From contig NZ_FMAG01000001.1 of assembly GCF_900094585.1 (NCBI RefSeq), positions 1,068,530 through 1,132,529 of the forward strand: a stretch of 64,000 nucleotides of DNA. The letters run 5' to 3'. Source of the stretch: Martinezella multihospitum (GTDB lineage: Bacteria > Pseudomonadota > Alphaproteobacteria > Rhizobiales > Rhizobiaceae). Under the pieces are notes generated by a model that saw only the letters and a program-made list of their open reading frames with translations, ran no database searches and had not been told where the DNA came from. Below, one piece after another: positions 52,761 through 61,878 of the stretch; the first letter of the stretch is position 1, and every line of letters starts with the position of its first letter. Position numbers and translations under genes: made by a program.

Positions 52761-53081
52761 ATGTGTGAAATCGTGTTCATCGATTCCGCTGGTCGCGAGA
52801 CGCGCGTTGAGGCGCAGGAGGGCGAGACTCTGATGGCTGTGGCCGTCAGGAGCGGCATCGACGGCATCGTGGCGCAATGCGGCGGCGCCCTGGCCTGTGG
52901 TACCTGTCATTGCTACATCGAACAACCTCATCTCGACCTCCTGCCGCCGCCTTCCGAAGAAGAGGCGACGATGATCGAATTCGTGATGGAGCCGGCGCCG
53001 AACAGCCGCTTGAGCTGTCAGATCCTTGCAAGCAACGTCGTCGACGGCATGCGTGTCGTCGTGCCGGATAGCCAGCACTAG
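52761..53081 (+). CDS. [2Fe-2S] ferredoxin (putidaredoxin/adrenodoxin type)
   Basis: The 106-residue ferredoxin has cluster ligands Cys40, Cys46, Cys49 and Cys86 (CGGALACGTCHC; LSCQIL). The spacing is that of P450-partner ferredoxins; Cys51 is extra. It delivers electrons to the preceding P450. The ATG at 52761 has GGAG 6 bases upstream; in-frame ATG and TTG codons up to 52728 are less well placed. Confidence 0.92.
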   Translation: MCEIVFIDSAGRETRVEAQEGETLMAVAVRSGIDGIVAQCGGALACGTCHCYIEQPHLDLLPPPSEEEATMIEFVMEPAPNSRLSCQILASNVVDGMRVVVPDSQH

Positions 53082-53098
53082 GGGCTAGCCTCAAGACG

Positions 53099-53124
53099 AG
53101 GCGACCGATGTAGCGATCTCGCCT
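53099..53124. terminator. Weak hairpin between ferredoxin and oxygenase genes
   Basis: AGGCGA (53099-53104) and TCGCCT (53119-53124) can pair across a 14-base loop, between the convergent stops at 53081 and 53145. The stem is short, so the call is tentative. Confidence 0.3.
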
Positions 53125-53144
53125 AAATCTTGACGGGATCCGGC

Positions 53145-54191
53145 CTAAACCGATTGTTCCGATGCCAGGAGATCGGCATAGTGAGCACGGGCAACATCCG
53201 GGTGGGAGCGCAGCCGGCTCTTCAGCTGGTTCTGGCCGACTTCACGGAAGATCGGGTTCAAAGGGTCGACCGAGATGCCGCGCTCCGATCGCTTCAGCTC
53301 CTCCGGCAGCTCGATGACGGGGATCGTCGCATCTGGCCGGGATCCCAGGAAGAAGGCGACGGAGAAGCGCTCGACGCCGGCAGGCGGTGCGATGACGTCA
53401 TGCACGTCGGCGCGGACGAAGCCGTTCGTCGCAAGCTCAAGCAATTCGCCGGTATTGATGACGAAGGTGCCCGGCACAGGCGGTGCGTCGATCCAGACGC
53501 CGTCTTCCGTGCGCACGCGCAGGCCGGGCGTGGTGTCCTGCAGCAGCACGGTGACGAAGCCGCCATCCTTGTGAGCGCCGACGCCCTGGTCCGTTTCGGC
53601 AACGTCGCGGCCCGGATAGCGGATGATCTTCAGAAGCTGCGAGGCCTGCGGCTCGTAGATATCGGCGAAGACGTTTTCCTGCTGGCCGAGAGCCGCGGCG
53701 ATTGCCTTCAGCACATCGATACCGATGCGCGTCACCTCGGCTTGATAGGCAAGCAGCAGAGGCTTGAGTTCGGGCAATGCCTCCGGCCATTGGTTCGGTC
53801 CCTGCAGGCGCCGCCAGGTCGGCGTATCCGGGCCGATCTCGAAGGGTGTGCTTTCGGTGTTGATGTCGAGCTGCTCGCGCCAATCCTGTTCGCCGCGGGT
53901 ACGCTCCTGGCCGGCGCGATTGTAGCCACGGAAATGCGGCGACTTGACCATCTCGATCTTGAGCTTTTCTTCCATCGGCAGCGCGAAGAAACGCTTGGCC
54001 GTGGCTACCACGTCGGCAATCAGCTTGGGATCGACGCCGTGCCCCGTCAGATAGAAGAAGCCGTGATCGTAAAGCACCGCGCGAAGCTCCGCGATAAAGG
54101 CCCGATGCTCTGCCGGCGAAGCGTAAAGGCGCGACAGATCAAGCGTTGGAAGCGATGCGTCGGAGCCAGTCGGCGTGGTATGGCGGGGCAA
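53145..54191 (-). CDS. Isopenicillin N synthase-like Fe(II)/2-oxoglutarate oxygenase
   Basis: The 348-residue protein has the DIOX_N region at the start (LRAVLYDHGFFYLTGHGVD). The 2OG-Fe(II) domain has the triad His207, Asp209 (GVGAHKDGGF) and His264 (ADVHDVIAPP), and Arg275 (ERFSVAFF) for 2-oxoglutarate. The substrate is not known. It converges on the P450-ferredoxin pair, so a shared pathway is possible but not shown. The start is a TTG at 54191-54189 with GAGG 8 bases upstream. Confidence 0.88.
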   Translation of the reverse strand: MPRHTTPTGSDASLPTLDLSRLYASPAEHRAFIAELRAVLYDHGFFYLTGHGVDPKLIADVVATAKRFFALPMEEKLKIEMVKSPHFRGYNRAGQERTRGEQDWREQLDINTESTPFEIGPDTPTWRRLQGPNQWPEALPELKPLLLAYQAEVTRIGIDVLKAIAAALGQQENVFADIYEPQASQLLKIIRYPGRDVAETDQGVGAHKDGGFVTVLLQDTTPGLRVRTEDGVWIDAPPVPGTFVINTGELLELATNGFVRADVHDVIAPPAGVERFSVAFFLGSRPDATIPVIELPEELKRSERGISVDPLNPIFREVGQNQLKSRLRSHPDVARAHYADLLASEQSV

Positions 54192-54418
54192 TGAGGTTTC
54201 CTCTTCGAAGCTCGTCTTTGTTTTCGGACCGCAATGCCGTTGCCTGCCGTGTCCGAGCCTTGGTGATGCAAATGGCTCTTATGGGTTGAGGCAAGGCTAA
54301 AAGCCCTTGGTTATCAAAGCAAAGAAGATAATCTCAAAGATCGCTGATCTTTTGGAATGGTTTTACGGTCGTCGTTCTCGCGACTGCCGCTTACCTGAAT
54401 AGTCATTGAGTTCGCAGT

Positions 54419-54934
54419 TCACTTCAATTCCTGCGTAAACGCATCCAGCTCATCGGCACTGCCGAGCCGTGTCAGCGCTTTGCCGGCATTTTTGGCTTCC
54501 GCGCACAGGCGGCGAATACCGGGCATCCAGTCTTGCTCGATCTCCCATATGGTCCGGAACAAATCTCGCGTCGGTGGCATGGCGGAAAGTCCACCGGGCG
54601 TGTTTTCGAGCTTGCCTGACTGCCAGGCGATCTGCCGCTCTGCCGCAAGCCAGAAATGCATCCAGAGCGGCATATCGATGAGGATGATTTCGGTCGCGCG
54701 ATCTATCCGTGCCGGGATCGAATTCTTGTGCCCCAGGCCATCGATGACCCAATTCTCACCTGATAGGATCCGTCCATGCTGCTCGACATAGGCTTCAAGT
54801 GGTGCCGGAACCCAGCCTTCCTGCCAGAGCAGCCGGTCGATCTCGAAATGAGGGATCGCATGGCGCTCGCCCAATTTGCGGGCGAGGGTGGATTTCCCAC
54901 CGCCTGCATTTCCCAAAATGGCGATGCGCGACAT
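54419..54934 (-). CDS. Small P-loop ATPase (topology-modulation/adenylate-kinase-like)
   Basis: The 171-residue P-loop protein has Walker A GNAGGGKSTLARKLG near the start, HFEIDRLLWQEGW, and the conserved NWVIDGLGHKNSIPARIDRA. This matches the bacterial topology-modulation/FlaR-type group of small AAA or adenylate-kinase-like proteins of unclear substrate. The ATG at 54934 directly precedes SRIAILG; a TTG 6 codons upstream is possible. Confidence 0.82.
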   Translation of the reverse strand: MSRIAILGNAGGGKSTLARKLGERHAIPHFEIDRLLWQEGWVPAPLEAYVEQHGRILSGENWVIDGLGHKNSIPARIDRATEIILIDMPLWMHFWLAAERQIAWQSGKLENTPGGLSAMPPTRDLFRTIWEIEQDWMPGIRRLCAEAKNAGKALTRLGSADELDAFTQELK

Positions 54935-55039
54935 TGGATGATAACCTGACAATTCGAGCCCGTCGGAAACCCAGCAAGGATGCCGGAGTTCTTATGAAGC
55001 TATTCCATTGCTGTTGCAATTGATGCAGACGATCGGGAG

Positions 55040-55543
55040 TCAGGCTGCGTCGCGCCGCACGAAATGCTGAATGCCGGCGGGATTGGTGGCGATGAGGTTG
55101 CGTATGGGAGCTGGCACCAGGTCGAACCGGTCGAGCCCGACCAGCGTGGAAGGTGCCCAGCGAAATTCGAGGTCGGCACTGCCGTCCTTCACCCGATGCA
55201 CGACTTCGGTTTCGTGAAATGGAAATGGCTGCAGTAGCTCCGCCTCATAGTAGAAGCCGAGTTCGTGAACTCGTCGTCCGGCATACTCGAAGAAATTCTC
55301 GATGATGAAGCGCAGGGGGCCAACCGTGGCCTTACAGCCGATTTCCTCTTCGATCTCGCGGGCAAGCGTCTCGGCGCCCGCCTCATGAAACTCCACCCTG
55401 CCGCCGGGCAAAGACCAGAAGTTATCTGTGAGCGCGCGGTGAATGAGGATATGATCGCCGTGGCGGATCAATGCGCCGGCGCGCAATTGAAAGCGGGATA
55501 CTCCCGAGTCCATGACGATCATGGTTCGTGCGGTTTCTGTCAT
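55040..55543 (-). CDS. Nudix hydrolase
   Basis: The 167-residue protein has a complete Nudix box from GGRVEFHEAGAETLAREIEE through EEIG, the metal-binding pyrophosphohydrolase motif. Substrates are nucleoside diphosphates linked to another group; the exact one is not clear. It lies about 100 bp upstream of the small ATPase gene on the same strand, without obvious coupling. Confidence 0.9.
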   Translation of the reverse strand: MTETARTMIVMDSGVSRFQLRAGALIRHGDHILIHRALTDNFWSLPGGRVEFHEAGAETLAREIEEEIGCKATVGPLRFIIENFFEYAGRRVHELGFYYEAELLQPFPFHETEVVHRVKDGSADLEFRWAPSTLVGLDRFDLVPAPIRNLIATNPAGIQHFVRRDAA

Positions 55544-55678
55544 GGACAGCCCTCCGATTGCGAGACGAGATGAAAATCATTTGCCAGATACCAGCATCCG
55601 GTTCTCAGATATAGTGAAGCAGTTTGAAGGTTGTTTTTCGTTTGCTTCGTTTCCCCTAAAATCGAACAGGTCTGGGCA

Positions 55679-56065
55679 ATGCGTTTCGTAAATCCAATCC
55701 CCTTCGTCAGCGATATCGAGCGTTCGAAGGCGTTCTACGGTGACCTGTTGGGCCTCAAGATCTTGAATGACTTCGGCAACTTCGTGCTGTTTGAAACAGG
55801 CTTTGCGATTCATGATGGAAAATCGCTGGAGCAAACGGTCTGGAGGAAAAGCAGCGAAGCATCCGAACCCTATGGGCGGCGAAACATCCTTCTCTATTTC
55901 GAACATGAGGACGTGGATGCGGCGTTCCAGGCGATAGCGCCGCATGTCAATCTCATTCATCCCGTCGAAAAACAGGAATGGGGGCAGCGCGTGTTCCGCT
56001 TCTATGATCCTGACGGTCATGCGGTGGAGATCGGTGAACCGCAACTGGACCTGATGGCCGGTTGA
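55679..56065 (+). CDS. VOC-family (glyoxalase/bleomycin-resistance-like) protein
   Basis: The 128-residue protein has the paired beta-alpha-beta-beta-beta modules of the vicinal oxygen chelate fold: NPIPFVSDIERSKAFYGDLL at the start and RVFRFYDPDGHAVEIGEP at the end, with the typical late metal-site Glu. The function could be a lyase, dioxygenase or binding protein; none can be assigned. The ATG at 55679 removes 16 unlikely residues. Confidence 0.85.
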   Translation: MRFVNPIPFVSDIERSKAFYGDLLGLKILNDFGNFVLFETGFAIHDGKSLEQTVWRKSSEASEPYGRRNILLYFEHEDVDAAFQAIAPHVNLIHPVEKQEWGQRVFRFYDPDGHAVEIGEPQLDLMAG

Positions 56066-56132
56066 TCCTTGCTGCCGTTCGCTCGGAGCGATTTCATCCT
56101 TTCGAGACCGAAATAGAGTAGTCCCCGGGTGC

Positions 56133-56762
56133 CTATGGCGCCGTGGTGGCGCCTGCGGCTTTGAGGATCAATGCAACGCTGTTGCGCGCGATGCGTTCGA
56201 GTTCCAGCCGGGTTGTGCCGGCGCGAGCGCGCTGCGCAAGGCTGTGCTGCAGGGCGGAGAGCATTTCGGCGACGGCATCGATATCGGTTGCGGGCGGCAA
56301 CTGGGCGTCATCGCGCGCCGCCACAATCCGATCACGGAACCGTGCGTCCGTGCGTCCGAGTGCGGCAAATAGTTCCGCGCCGATCACAGGATCGGCTGTC
56401 GCCTCGCCGGTGATGACGCTGAGCATGGGGCAGCCGAGTGGGCGATCGTCACCCTCCGAATAGATGGCGACGAGTTCCACGAAGTAGCGATCGAGCGCCG
56501 TTGCGAGCAAGGGTTCGTCGAAGAGGGCACCGTCTCGGCGTTCAGCACTGTCCTCGACATATTGCGCGACTGCCCTGAGATAAATGGCACGCTTGTTGCC
56601 GAAGGCGGCATAAAGGCTCGGCCGAGCCATCTTCGTCGCTTCCGAGAGGTGGTCGAGCGATGTGCCGGTGTAGCCGCGACGCCGGAATTCGAGCAATGCG
56701 GCGCCGAGCGCAGCCTTGGCATCATATTGACGTGGGCGCCCGCGGGCGGACTTCTCTTTCAT
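56133..56762 (-). CDS. TetR-family transcriptional regulator
   Basis: The 209-residue protein has an N-terminal TetR helix-turn-helix (TGTSLDHLSEATKMARPSLY followed by AAFGNKRAIY). The C-terminal ligand domain resembles TetR_C groups with GCPMLSVITGEA. It is divergent from a GAPDH gene with about 180 bp between. A short dyad just upstream may be its operator. The start is ATG 56762 or TTG 56780. Confidence 0.87.
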   Translation of the reverse strand: MKEKSARGRPRQYDAKAALGAALLEFRRRGYTGTSLDHLSEATKMARPSLYAAFGNKRAIYLRAVAQYVEDSAERRDGALFDEPLLATALDRYFVELVAIYSEGDDRPLGCPMLSVITGEATADPVIGAELFAALGRTDARFRDRIVAARDDAQLPPATDIDAVAEMLSALQHSLAQRARAGTTRLELERIARNSVALILKAAGATTAP

Positions 56763-56775
56763 TTTTGTACCGTAT

Positions 56776-56793
56776 CGCAATAAATTCGTTGCG
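56776..56793. promoter_or_regulatory. Short dyad in the TetR/GAPDH divergent promoter
   Basis: CGCAA (56776-56780) and TTGCG (56789-56793) form an 18-bp inverted repeat, 13 bases before the TetR ATG. The size fits a TetR operator, but the arms are only 5 bp. Confidence 0.3.
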
Positions 56794-56943
56794 GATTATT
56801 TTTGTGCGAAGTAGTCTAAAAATCAGCGGCACGGAAAGCAATCCCTCTCCAGTCAATGGGTAATGGATAGGCGTGCACGTCCTGCAGCGCTCTGAGGCGA
56901 GCGGAAGCGCGCCTCCTCTCCACCTCGATAAAAGGGACAATCG

Positions 56944-57951
56944 ATGACTGACAAAATCCGCGTGGGCATTAACGGCTTCGGCCGCACCGGCCGGACCGTT
57001 CTGCGGGCTGCGATGGTGCGCGACGACATCGAAATCGTCGCGATCAATGACCTGTTGCCAATCGATCATCTCGCTTATCTCCTCAAGTATGACAGCGTAC
57101 ATGGTGGTTTCGGGGGCAGCATAGTTGCTGCCGACAGTGCGCTCGATATCAATGGCGCCAAGGTCAGGGCTTTCAGCGAAAGGGAGCCGGGTGCGATCGG
57201 GTGGGGTGAGGTGGGCGTCGATGTCGTCATCGAATCGACCGGCCTGTTCCTGACAAGCAAGGTTGCGGAAGGGCACCTTGCCGCCGGCGCCGGCAAGGTA
57301 CTGCTCTCGGCGCCGCCCGAGGACGGCACACCGGTCTTTGTGATGGGCGTCAACGTGAACAATTATGCCGGCGAAAGCATCGTTTCGAACGCCTCCTGCA
57401 CGACCAATTGCGTCGCCCCGCTCGCCAAGGCGTTGAACGACGCTTTCGGCCTCGAAGAAGCGCTGATGCTGACGGTTCACGCCACGACATCGAGCCAGAA
57501 CACGGTCGATGGTGTGGCGCGCAAGGACTGGCGCTTCGGGCGCGGCATCCTTGAGAATATCATCCCGGCAACGACGGGTGCGGCGCGCATGGTCGGCAAG
57601 GTGGTGCCCGAACTGAATGGGCGGATCAACGGCATGGCGGTGCGCGTGCCGGTATCGGACGTATCGATGATCGATCTTACCTGCCGGCTCAGGGAAAAAG
57701 TCTCCTACAAGGACATCTGCGCCATGATCCGTGAGAAGGCGGCGAGCGCGATGAAGGGCATTCTGGCCTATTGCGACGAGCCCGTCGTCTCGACCGACAT
57801 GCGCGGCAATCCTCATTCTTCGATCGTCGATGGGCTTGCCGGCATGCAGATCGAGGGCGGGATGACGAAGCTCGTTGCCTGGTACGACAACGAATGGGGT
57901 TACGCCTGCCGTTGCCTTGACCTGGCAGCACATATCTCGCGCGGCAGGTAG
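56944..57951 (+). CDS. Glyceraldehyde-3-phosphate dehydrogenase (type I)
   Basis: The 335-residue protein has the NAD-binding GINGFGRTGRTVLRAAM and the NDL Asp at the end of the second strand, indicating NAD preference. The catalytic site SNASCTTNCVAP has Cys152, and the catalytic His lies in TVHATTSSQNT. It ends with DNEWGYACR. It converts glyceraldehyde 3-phosphate to 1,3-bisphosphoglycerate. No pgk or tkt gene follows, and a TetR regulator is divergent. It may therefore be a regulated second copy, not the housekeeping enzyme. Confidence 0.92.
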   Translation: MTDKIRVGINGFGRTGRTVLRAAMVRDDIEIVAINDLLPIDHLAYLLKYDSVHGGFGGSIVAADSALDINGAKVRAFSEREPGAIGWGEVGVDVVIESTGLFLTSKVAEGHLAAGAGKVLLSAPPEDGTPVFVMGVNVNNYAGESIVSNASCTTNCVAPLAKALNDAFGLEEALMLTVHATTSSQNTVDGVARKDWRFGRGILENIIPATTGAARMVGKVVPELNGRINGMAVRVPVSDVSMIDLTCRLREKVSYKDICAMIREKAASAMKGILAYCDEPVVSTDMRGNPHSSIVDGLAGMQIEGGMTKLVAWYDNEWGYACRCLDLAAHISRGR

Positions 57952-58231
57952 ACACGGGTTGGATCATGCGTGTTCCTATGATCTTCGTGCCTGATCCGCC
58001 AAGCACCGAACCTTTCTGCGGTTGATCTCATCTCCCTCGGCCGCCGCTCCCTTGTATTTCGATGGCGCGGCGGCCGGTTGGCCAAGCGATGCGATGGCCT
58101 GTTTGGCCGGTCGCAATATTTCTCAACAAAAAAATGCACCGCCGAAAACGGAACTGGCCATACTGGCGAGGTCGCTCGCAGGCAACTTGCATCGCGTTGC
58201 GCTTGCGGCGGCGAAGCAAGAGGATCAAGCA

Positions 58232-58609
58232 ATGAAGATCTACTACGTGGCACTGACGATGATGGCGGCAACGGCGGCTGCCATTGGCACTGTTAGCTCC
58301 TGTTATGCCCAGGTCGTATTCTATGAAGACCAATCGCCAACTTATTCTCCGGGAGAAGGTCAGCCGGAAGCTGATTTTCTCCAGCGATGGAACCGCCGCC
58401 ACGAAGAACGTCGCGAATGGGGTCAGAACTCCGACGATTTCGGCCCGTCTGATGTCATCCGTCTCCTGGTGCGTCGGGGATATCGGGTCAAGGATGTGCA
58501 GGATGTCGGACCACGCTATCTGGTCCGAGCATGGAGAGACGGAGACGACTTGCTGGTGAGCGTTTCGCGTTCTGGCGAGATCGTCGGCGTGGTTCACGAC
58601 CGCGGCTGA
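58232..58609 (+). CDS. Small secreted protein, PepSY-like C-terminus
   Basis: The 125-residue protein starts with a signal peptide (YYVALTMMAATAAAIGTVSS, cleaved near CYAQV). A charged linker (RRHEERREWG) follows, then a short domain with the rhythm of PepSY-type periplasmic modules (VIRLLVRRGYRVKDVQDVG; GDDLLVSVSRSGEIVGV). GAGG precedes the ATG at 58232. The frame open to 58022 lies in the intergenic region. Function unknown. Confidence 0.72.
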   Translation: MKIYYVALTMMAATAAAIGTVSSCYAQVVFYEDQSPTYSPGEGQPEADFLQRWNRRHEERREWGQNSDDFGPSDVIRLLVRRGYRVKDVQDVGPRYLVRAWRDGDDLLVSVSRSGEIVGVVHDRG

Positions 58610-58624
58610 GAACGTCTATGACGG

Positions 58625-58656
58625 GTGAAAGGCAGTGCATATACATTGCCTTTCGC
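58625..58656. terminator. Bidirectional hairpin between convergent genes
   Basis: GTGAAAGGCA (58625-58634) pairs with TGCCTTTCGC (58647-58656), with one G-U pair and a 12-base loop. It lies between the stops at 58609 and 58701. A partial T-containing tail (tcctgtct) follows on the plus strand. Confidence 0.6.
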
Positions 58657-58700
58657 TCCTGTCTCGTTGGGTCATACACATCCTGCGACCCTGCAGTCAT

Positions 58701-59357
58701 CTACCTCGTTCGGGTCAGAAGATCGGCAGCGCCCTTGTCTATTGCGACATAGGAGGCCTTCAGACTTCCGAATGACGCTCCAAGATTGAGTGCGCCCGGA
58801 TATTGCTTGGCGACATAGGCAAGCAGGAGGCGGTTGGATGTTGAATCATAGATCTCGATCGCATAGGTCGCAGAGCCGGTCATCGATCCCTGTTTTCCGC
58901 GCGCCGCCTGGACGGTATTGTAGACGCCGCCGGCGATATCGACATGTGAGACCGGACCGAGCACCGGATTGGTTGTTTCCGCGCCGGCAAGCGTCAAGCG
59001 CAGGCGCAACGTGCTGGGGCCTGGCGTGGCCACCATCGAGTAGCGTTGGGCGAGCACACTGCTGAACTTGTCGTGCATATAGCGGGCGAGTTTCTGTTTG
59101 TCGTCTTCGGACATGTTTGCGAACTGGCTGTCCTTGCCTCGATAGATGCTGACAGGCTCGACGATGATCTTGTCATACTGGTTCCAGTTCACGACCACCT
59201 TGTAGCTGAACGGTGCCCGTCCGGAACTGTCGCCCGGATCAGGTCTCAGTTGCGCCGCGGATGCGAGGCCCTGATAGACCATCGGTTCGGAAGTGGCGCA
59301 GCCTGCTGCGGCAAGGGAAATGGCCGCCAACGCAAGGCATGCGGGAAGGGACTTCAT
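58701..59357 (-). CDS. DUF3313-like outer-membrane lipoprotein
   Basis: The 218-residue lipoprotein has a signal ending in the lipobox LAAAGC (Cys about 20). The mature part resembles DUF3313 proteins (YDKIIVEPVSIYRGKDSQFA; YMHDKFSSVLAQRYSMV; YAIEIYDSTSNRLLLAYV). The function of this family is unknown. It lies downstream of the two-component genes on the same strand, with a 68-bp gap, so cotranscription is possible. Confidence 0.82.
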   Translation of the reverse strand: MKSLPACLALAAISLAAAGCATSEPMVYQGLASAAQLRPDPGDSSGRAPFSYKVVVNWNQYDKIIVEPVSIYRGKDSQFANMSEDDKQKLARYMHDKFSSVLAQRYSMVATPGPSTLRLRLTLAGAETTNPVLGPVSHVDIAGGVYNTVQAARGKQGSMTGSATYAIEIYDSTSNRLLLAYVAKQYPGALNLGASFGSLKASYVAIDKGAADLLTRTR

Positions 59358-59425
59358 GGAGAGCTCCTGGAGTGTTTTTGCGATCTCCTTGTAAAGTTTG
59401 CCCTCGTTGCATTGTGTTCGGATTT

Positions 59426-60763
59426 TTATGAAAATGTTGCTGCATTGCCGATGCCGGAATTGGCAGGCAGGCGTATCACAACGGCCAAGCCGCTCGGCTT
59501 GCTGTCGCGCAATTCAAAGCTGCCTCGATGGCCGACGGTGATGATTCCATGTGCAATGGAAAGCCCGAGGCCGAAACCGCCGCCATTCCTGCTCGGCGAA
59601 CGCGCCTTGTCGGCCTTGAAGAAGGGCTCCATGACCTTTGGCTTCAAGTCGTCGGCGATGCCGGGACCGTCATCGGCAACCGTGATGATGACCGAGCCGT
59701 CCTCTTCCTGAGCAAGTGTGAGATCGATGCGGCCGGCATGGCGAGAGGCGTTGTCGATCAGGTTCGATATGGCTCTTGATAGCGCGCGCGGGCGGCAAAC
59801 ATAGGGCAAGCGCCGCGGTCCAGCGAACGTAACCTCAATGCCGGTATCGGCAAAGTCATCGGTTACGGTTTGCAGAAGGCTGGACAGCTCGACTTTCTTC
59901 AACGCCTCGACCTCGCCGCCGAGATAGGCGAGGCTTTCGTTGATCATGCTGGAAAGCACATCAATGTCCCTCAGCATTTGTTGCCGCAATTCCGCCTGCT
60001 CGCAACGCTCGGTGCGCATTCTGAGCCGCGTCAAGGGTGTGCGCAGGTCATGGCTGATGGATGTCAACATGCGGGTGCGTCCGGCCACCAGCTCACGGAT
60101 GCGTTTGCGCATGAGGTTGAGCGATGTTGCGAGGCTCCGCAGCTCGGCCGAGCCACGAACGTCGAAAGGTTCGTCAAGCTCGTCATCGGAGCGCACACCT
60201 TCGGCTGCCTTTGCCAGATTGACGATCGGTCTTCCTATCAGCCACGCGGTCAGGACTGCCAGAATAGCCGCAGGTATGACAATCAGGACGAGATTGCCGA
60301 CGACGGCCGGGAGAACCCATCGTGTCGTGGAAAACTCGGGCAAGGCAAATACCAGGCTGCTGTCTCCGGCCTTGACCGTCAAGGTCTTCGGATTGTTCCA
60401 GCCCATGAAGCCGTAAGGATCGAGAAAGAGATTGTAATCGAGCAGCCGACGCACGGCGGTGGGAATGTCCTGTATAGTGATCGATGAACCGGCTGCCTGT
60501 TCACCCGTCACTCTCCAGACATTGACGCCTTGTGCCCTGAACCTTGAAAGGATTGCGTCTCTTTGAGCGTCATCTGCCGAAAGCGCGAACTCCTTGGCGA
60601 TGGTTTCGATGCGGCCTGCAAAAAGTCCGACTTCGACGCCTTTGTCGAACCGGCTGCGAACGAATGGTTCGGTGCCGGCCGTTATGGTCGTGACGATGGT
60701 AGCAAGCAAAATGGTGAGAATGGCGATCTGGGTGCGGACGGATGATCGGGATAGCCACTTCAC
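59426..60763 (-). CDS. Membrane sensor histidine kinase (EnvZ-like)
   Basis: The 445-residue kinase has two membrane helices (about 12-32 and 165-190) around a periplasmic sensor. A HAMP segment follows, then the phosphoacceptor motif TSISHDLRTPLTRLRMR. The ATPase domain has an N box (ISNLIDNASRHAG), VADDGPGI and GFGLGLSIAHGI. It phosphorylates the response regulator encoded just upstream, with a GTGA overlap between stop and GTG start. The signal is unknown. Confidence 0.92.
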   Translation of the reverse strand: MKWLSRSSVRTQIAILTILLATIVTTITAGTEPFVRSRFDKGVEVGLFAGRIETIAKEFALSADDAQRDAILSRFRAQGVNVWRVTGEQAAGSSITIQDIPTAVRRLLDYNLFLDPYGFMGWNNPKTLTVKAGDSSLVFALPEFSTTRWVLPAVVGNLVLIVIPAAILAVLTAWLIGRPIVNLAKAAEGVRSDDELDEPFDVRGSAELRSLATSLNLMRKRIRELVAGRTRMLTSISHDLRTPLTRLRMRTERCEQAELRQQMLRDIDVLSSMINESLAYLGGEVEALKKVELSSLLQTVTDDFADTGIEVTFAGPRRLPYVCRPRALSRAISNLIDNASRHAGRIDLTLAQEEDGSVIITVADDGPGIADDLKPKVMEPFFKADKARSPSRNGGGFGLGLSIAHGIITVGHRGSFELRDSKPSGLAVVIRLPANSGIGNAATFS

Positions 60764-61503
60764 GGCAGGTACTCGACATTCGCGGCAAAAAGATAGCCCC
60801 CAAGCCGCACGGTCTTGATGAAGATCGGCTCCTTCAGATTTGGTTCTATCTTTTGCCGAAGACGACTGATTTGCGCGTCGACGCTGCGCTCGACCGGCCC
60901 GGCCGTTCCGGCATGTGTCATCGACAGCAGCTGTTCACGGGTCAGGATCTGGTTTGGATTGTGACAGAAGGCGAGCAGCAGATCGAATTCGGATGTCGTC
61001 ATCAGCACCTCGGCGCCCTCCGGGTCCACGATCCGCCTGCTTCTTGGATCGAGCGCCCAGCCTGCAAAGGTCATCTTCGTGAGCAGCTTTCGCTCCGAAG
61101 TTTCTGCACCATACGAAGCTCTGCGAAGAAGCGCCTTGATCCTGGCGACGAGCTCCCGCGGGTTGAACGGCTTGGTGACATAGTCGTCCGCTCCAAGCTC
61201 AAGGCCGATGATGCGATCGATATCCTCCGTGAGCGCGGTCAGCATCAGGATCGGGATCGTTCCGGCCGACCTCAGGCGCCGGCAGATGCTGAAACCATCC
61301 TCTCCGGGCAGCATGGCGTCGAGGATCACGAGATCGAACGGATGCCTTTGCAGCATCTTGTCCATCTCCGTGCCGCTTCGCACGGGCGAAGCGCGCAAGC
61401 CATGATCCTTGATTAGCTCGACCAACATGACTGCAATCTCGTCATCGTCTTCGACGACGAGAATATGATGTGAAGGCTCAACAGTCCTCATGCGCGCAAC
61501 CAT
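60760..61503 (-). CDS. OmpR-family response regulator
   Basis: The 247-residue protein has a receiver domain (acidic pocket VVEDDDE, phospho-acceptor Asp in VILDAMLPGEDG, Lys in YVTKPFNPREL). The C-terminal winged helix has TSEFDLLLAFCHNPNQILTR and DAQISRLRQKIE. It is translationally coupled to the kinase. The ATG at 61503 or 61491 could be the start. The target genes are unknown; the downstream lipoprotein is one candidate. Confidence 0.92.
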   Translation of the reverse strand: MVARMRTVEPSHHILVVEDDDEIAVMLVELIKDHGLRASPVRSGTEMDKMLQRHPFDLVILDAMLPGEDGFSICRRLRSAGTIPILMLTALTEDIDRIIGLELGADDYVTKPFNPRELVARIKALLRRASYGAETSERKLLTKMTFAGWALDPRSRRIVDPEGAEVLMTTSEFDLLLAFCHNPNQILTREQLLSMTHAGTAGPVERSVDAQISRLRQKIEPNLKEPIFIKTVRLGGYLFAANVEYLP

Positions 61504-61878
61504 GTTTGTAGATCTCGATCCTTCGCCCGTTATCCGCGTGCCGGAGCAAACCTTACGCTGCCTGAAAGGGCTGGGAGATGGGCCGAGAGCAACCAGCGAT
61601 CGATGACTTTCGAAGGAAAATCTCGCAGATCATATCCTCGGCCGTCCATAGCAGAACGAATTATAGCGACGTGTTAGAAAATATTACAATATGTTGCGGG
61701 CAGGCTCCGGAGCCATCAAGCTGAAGCGAGGGAACGGCAGCCTTCGTCCCTGCTGCTTGGAGCTGCCTCTTAAACAGATCGGCGGATCATGCGAGCGTCG
61801 GCCGCCGGAATGCCATCGCTGACAACCCGAAGGCCATGGAAATTGGGTGAAAGCGGCATATGACGGGGGTGGCCCTCA
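61504..61878. other. Intergenic region without a recognised gene
   Basis: About 375 bases lie between the response-regulator start and the stop of the SRPBCC gene, both on the minus strand. I see an AT-rich patch around 61660-61695 that could be part of the response-regulator promoter, and no coding frame of known type. Confidence 0.5.
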
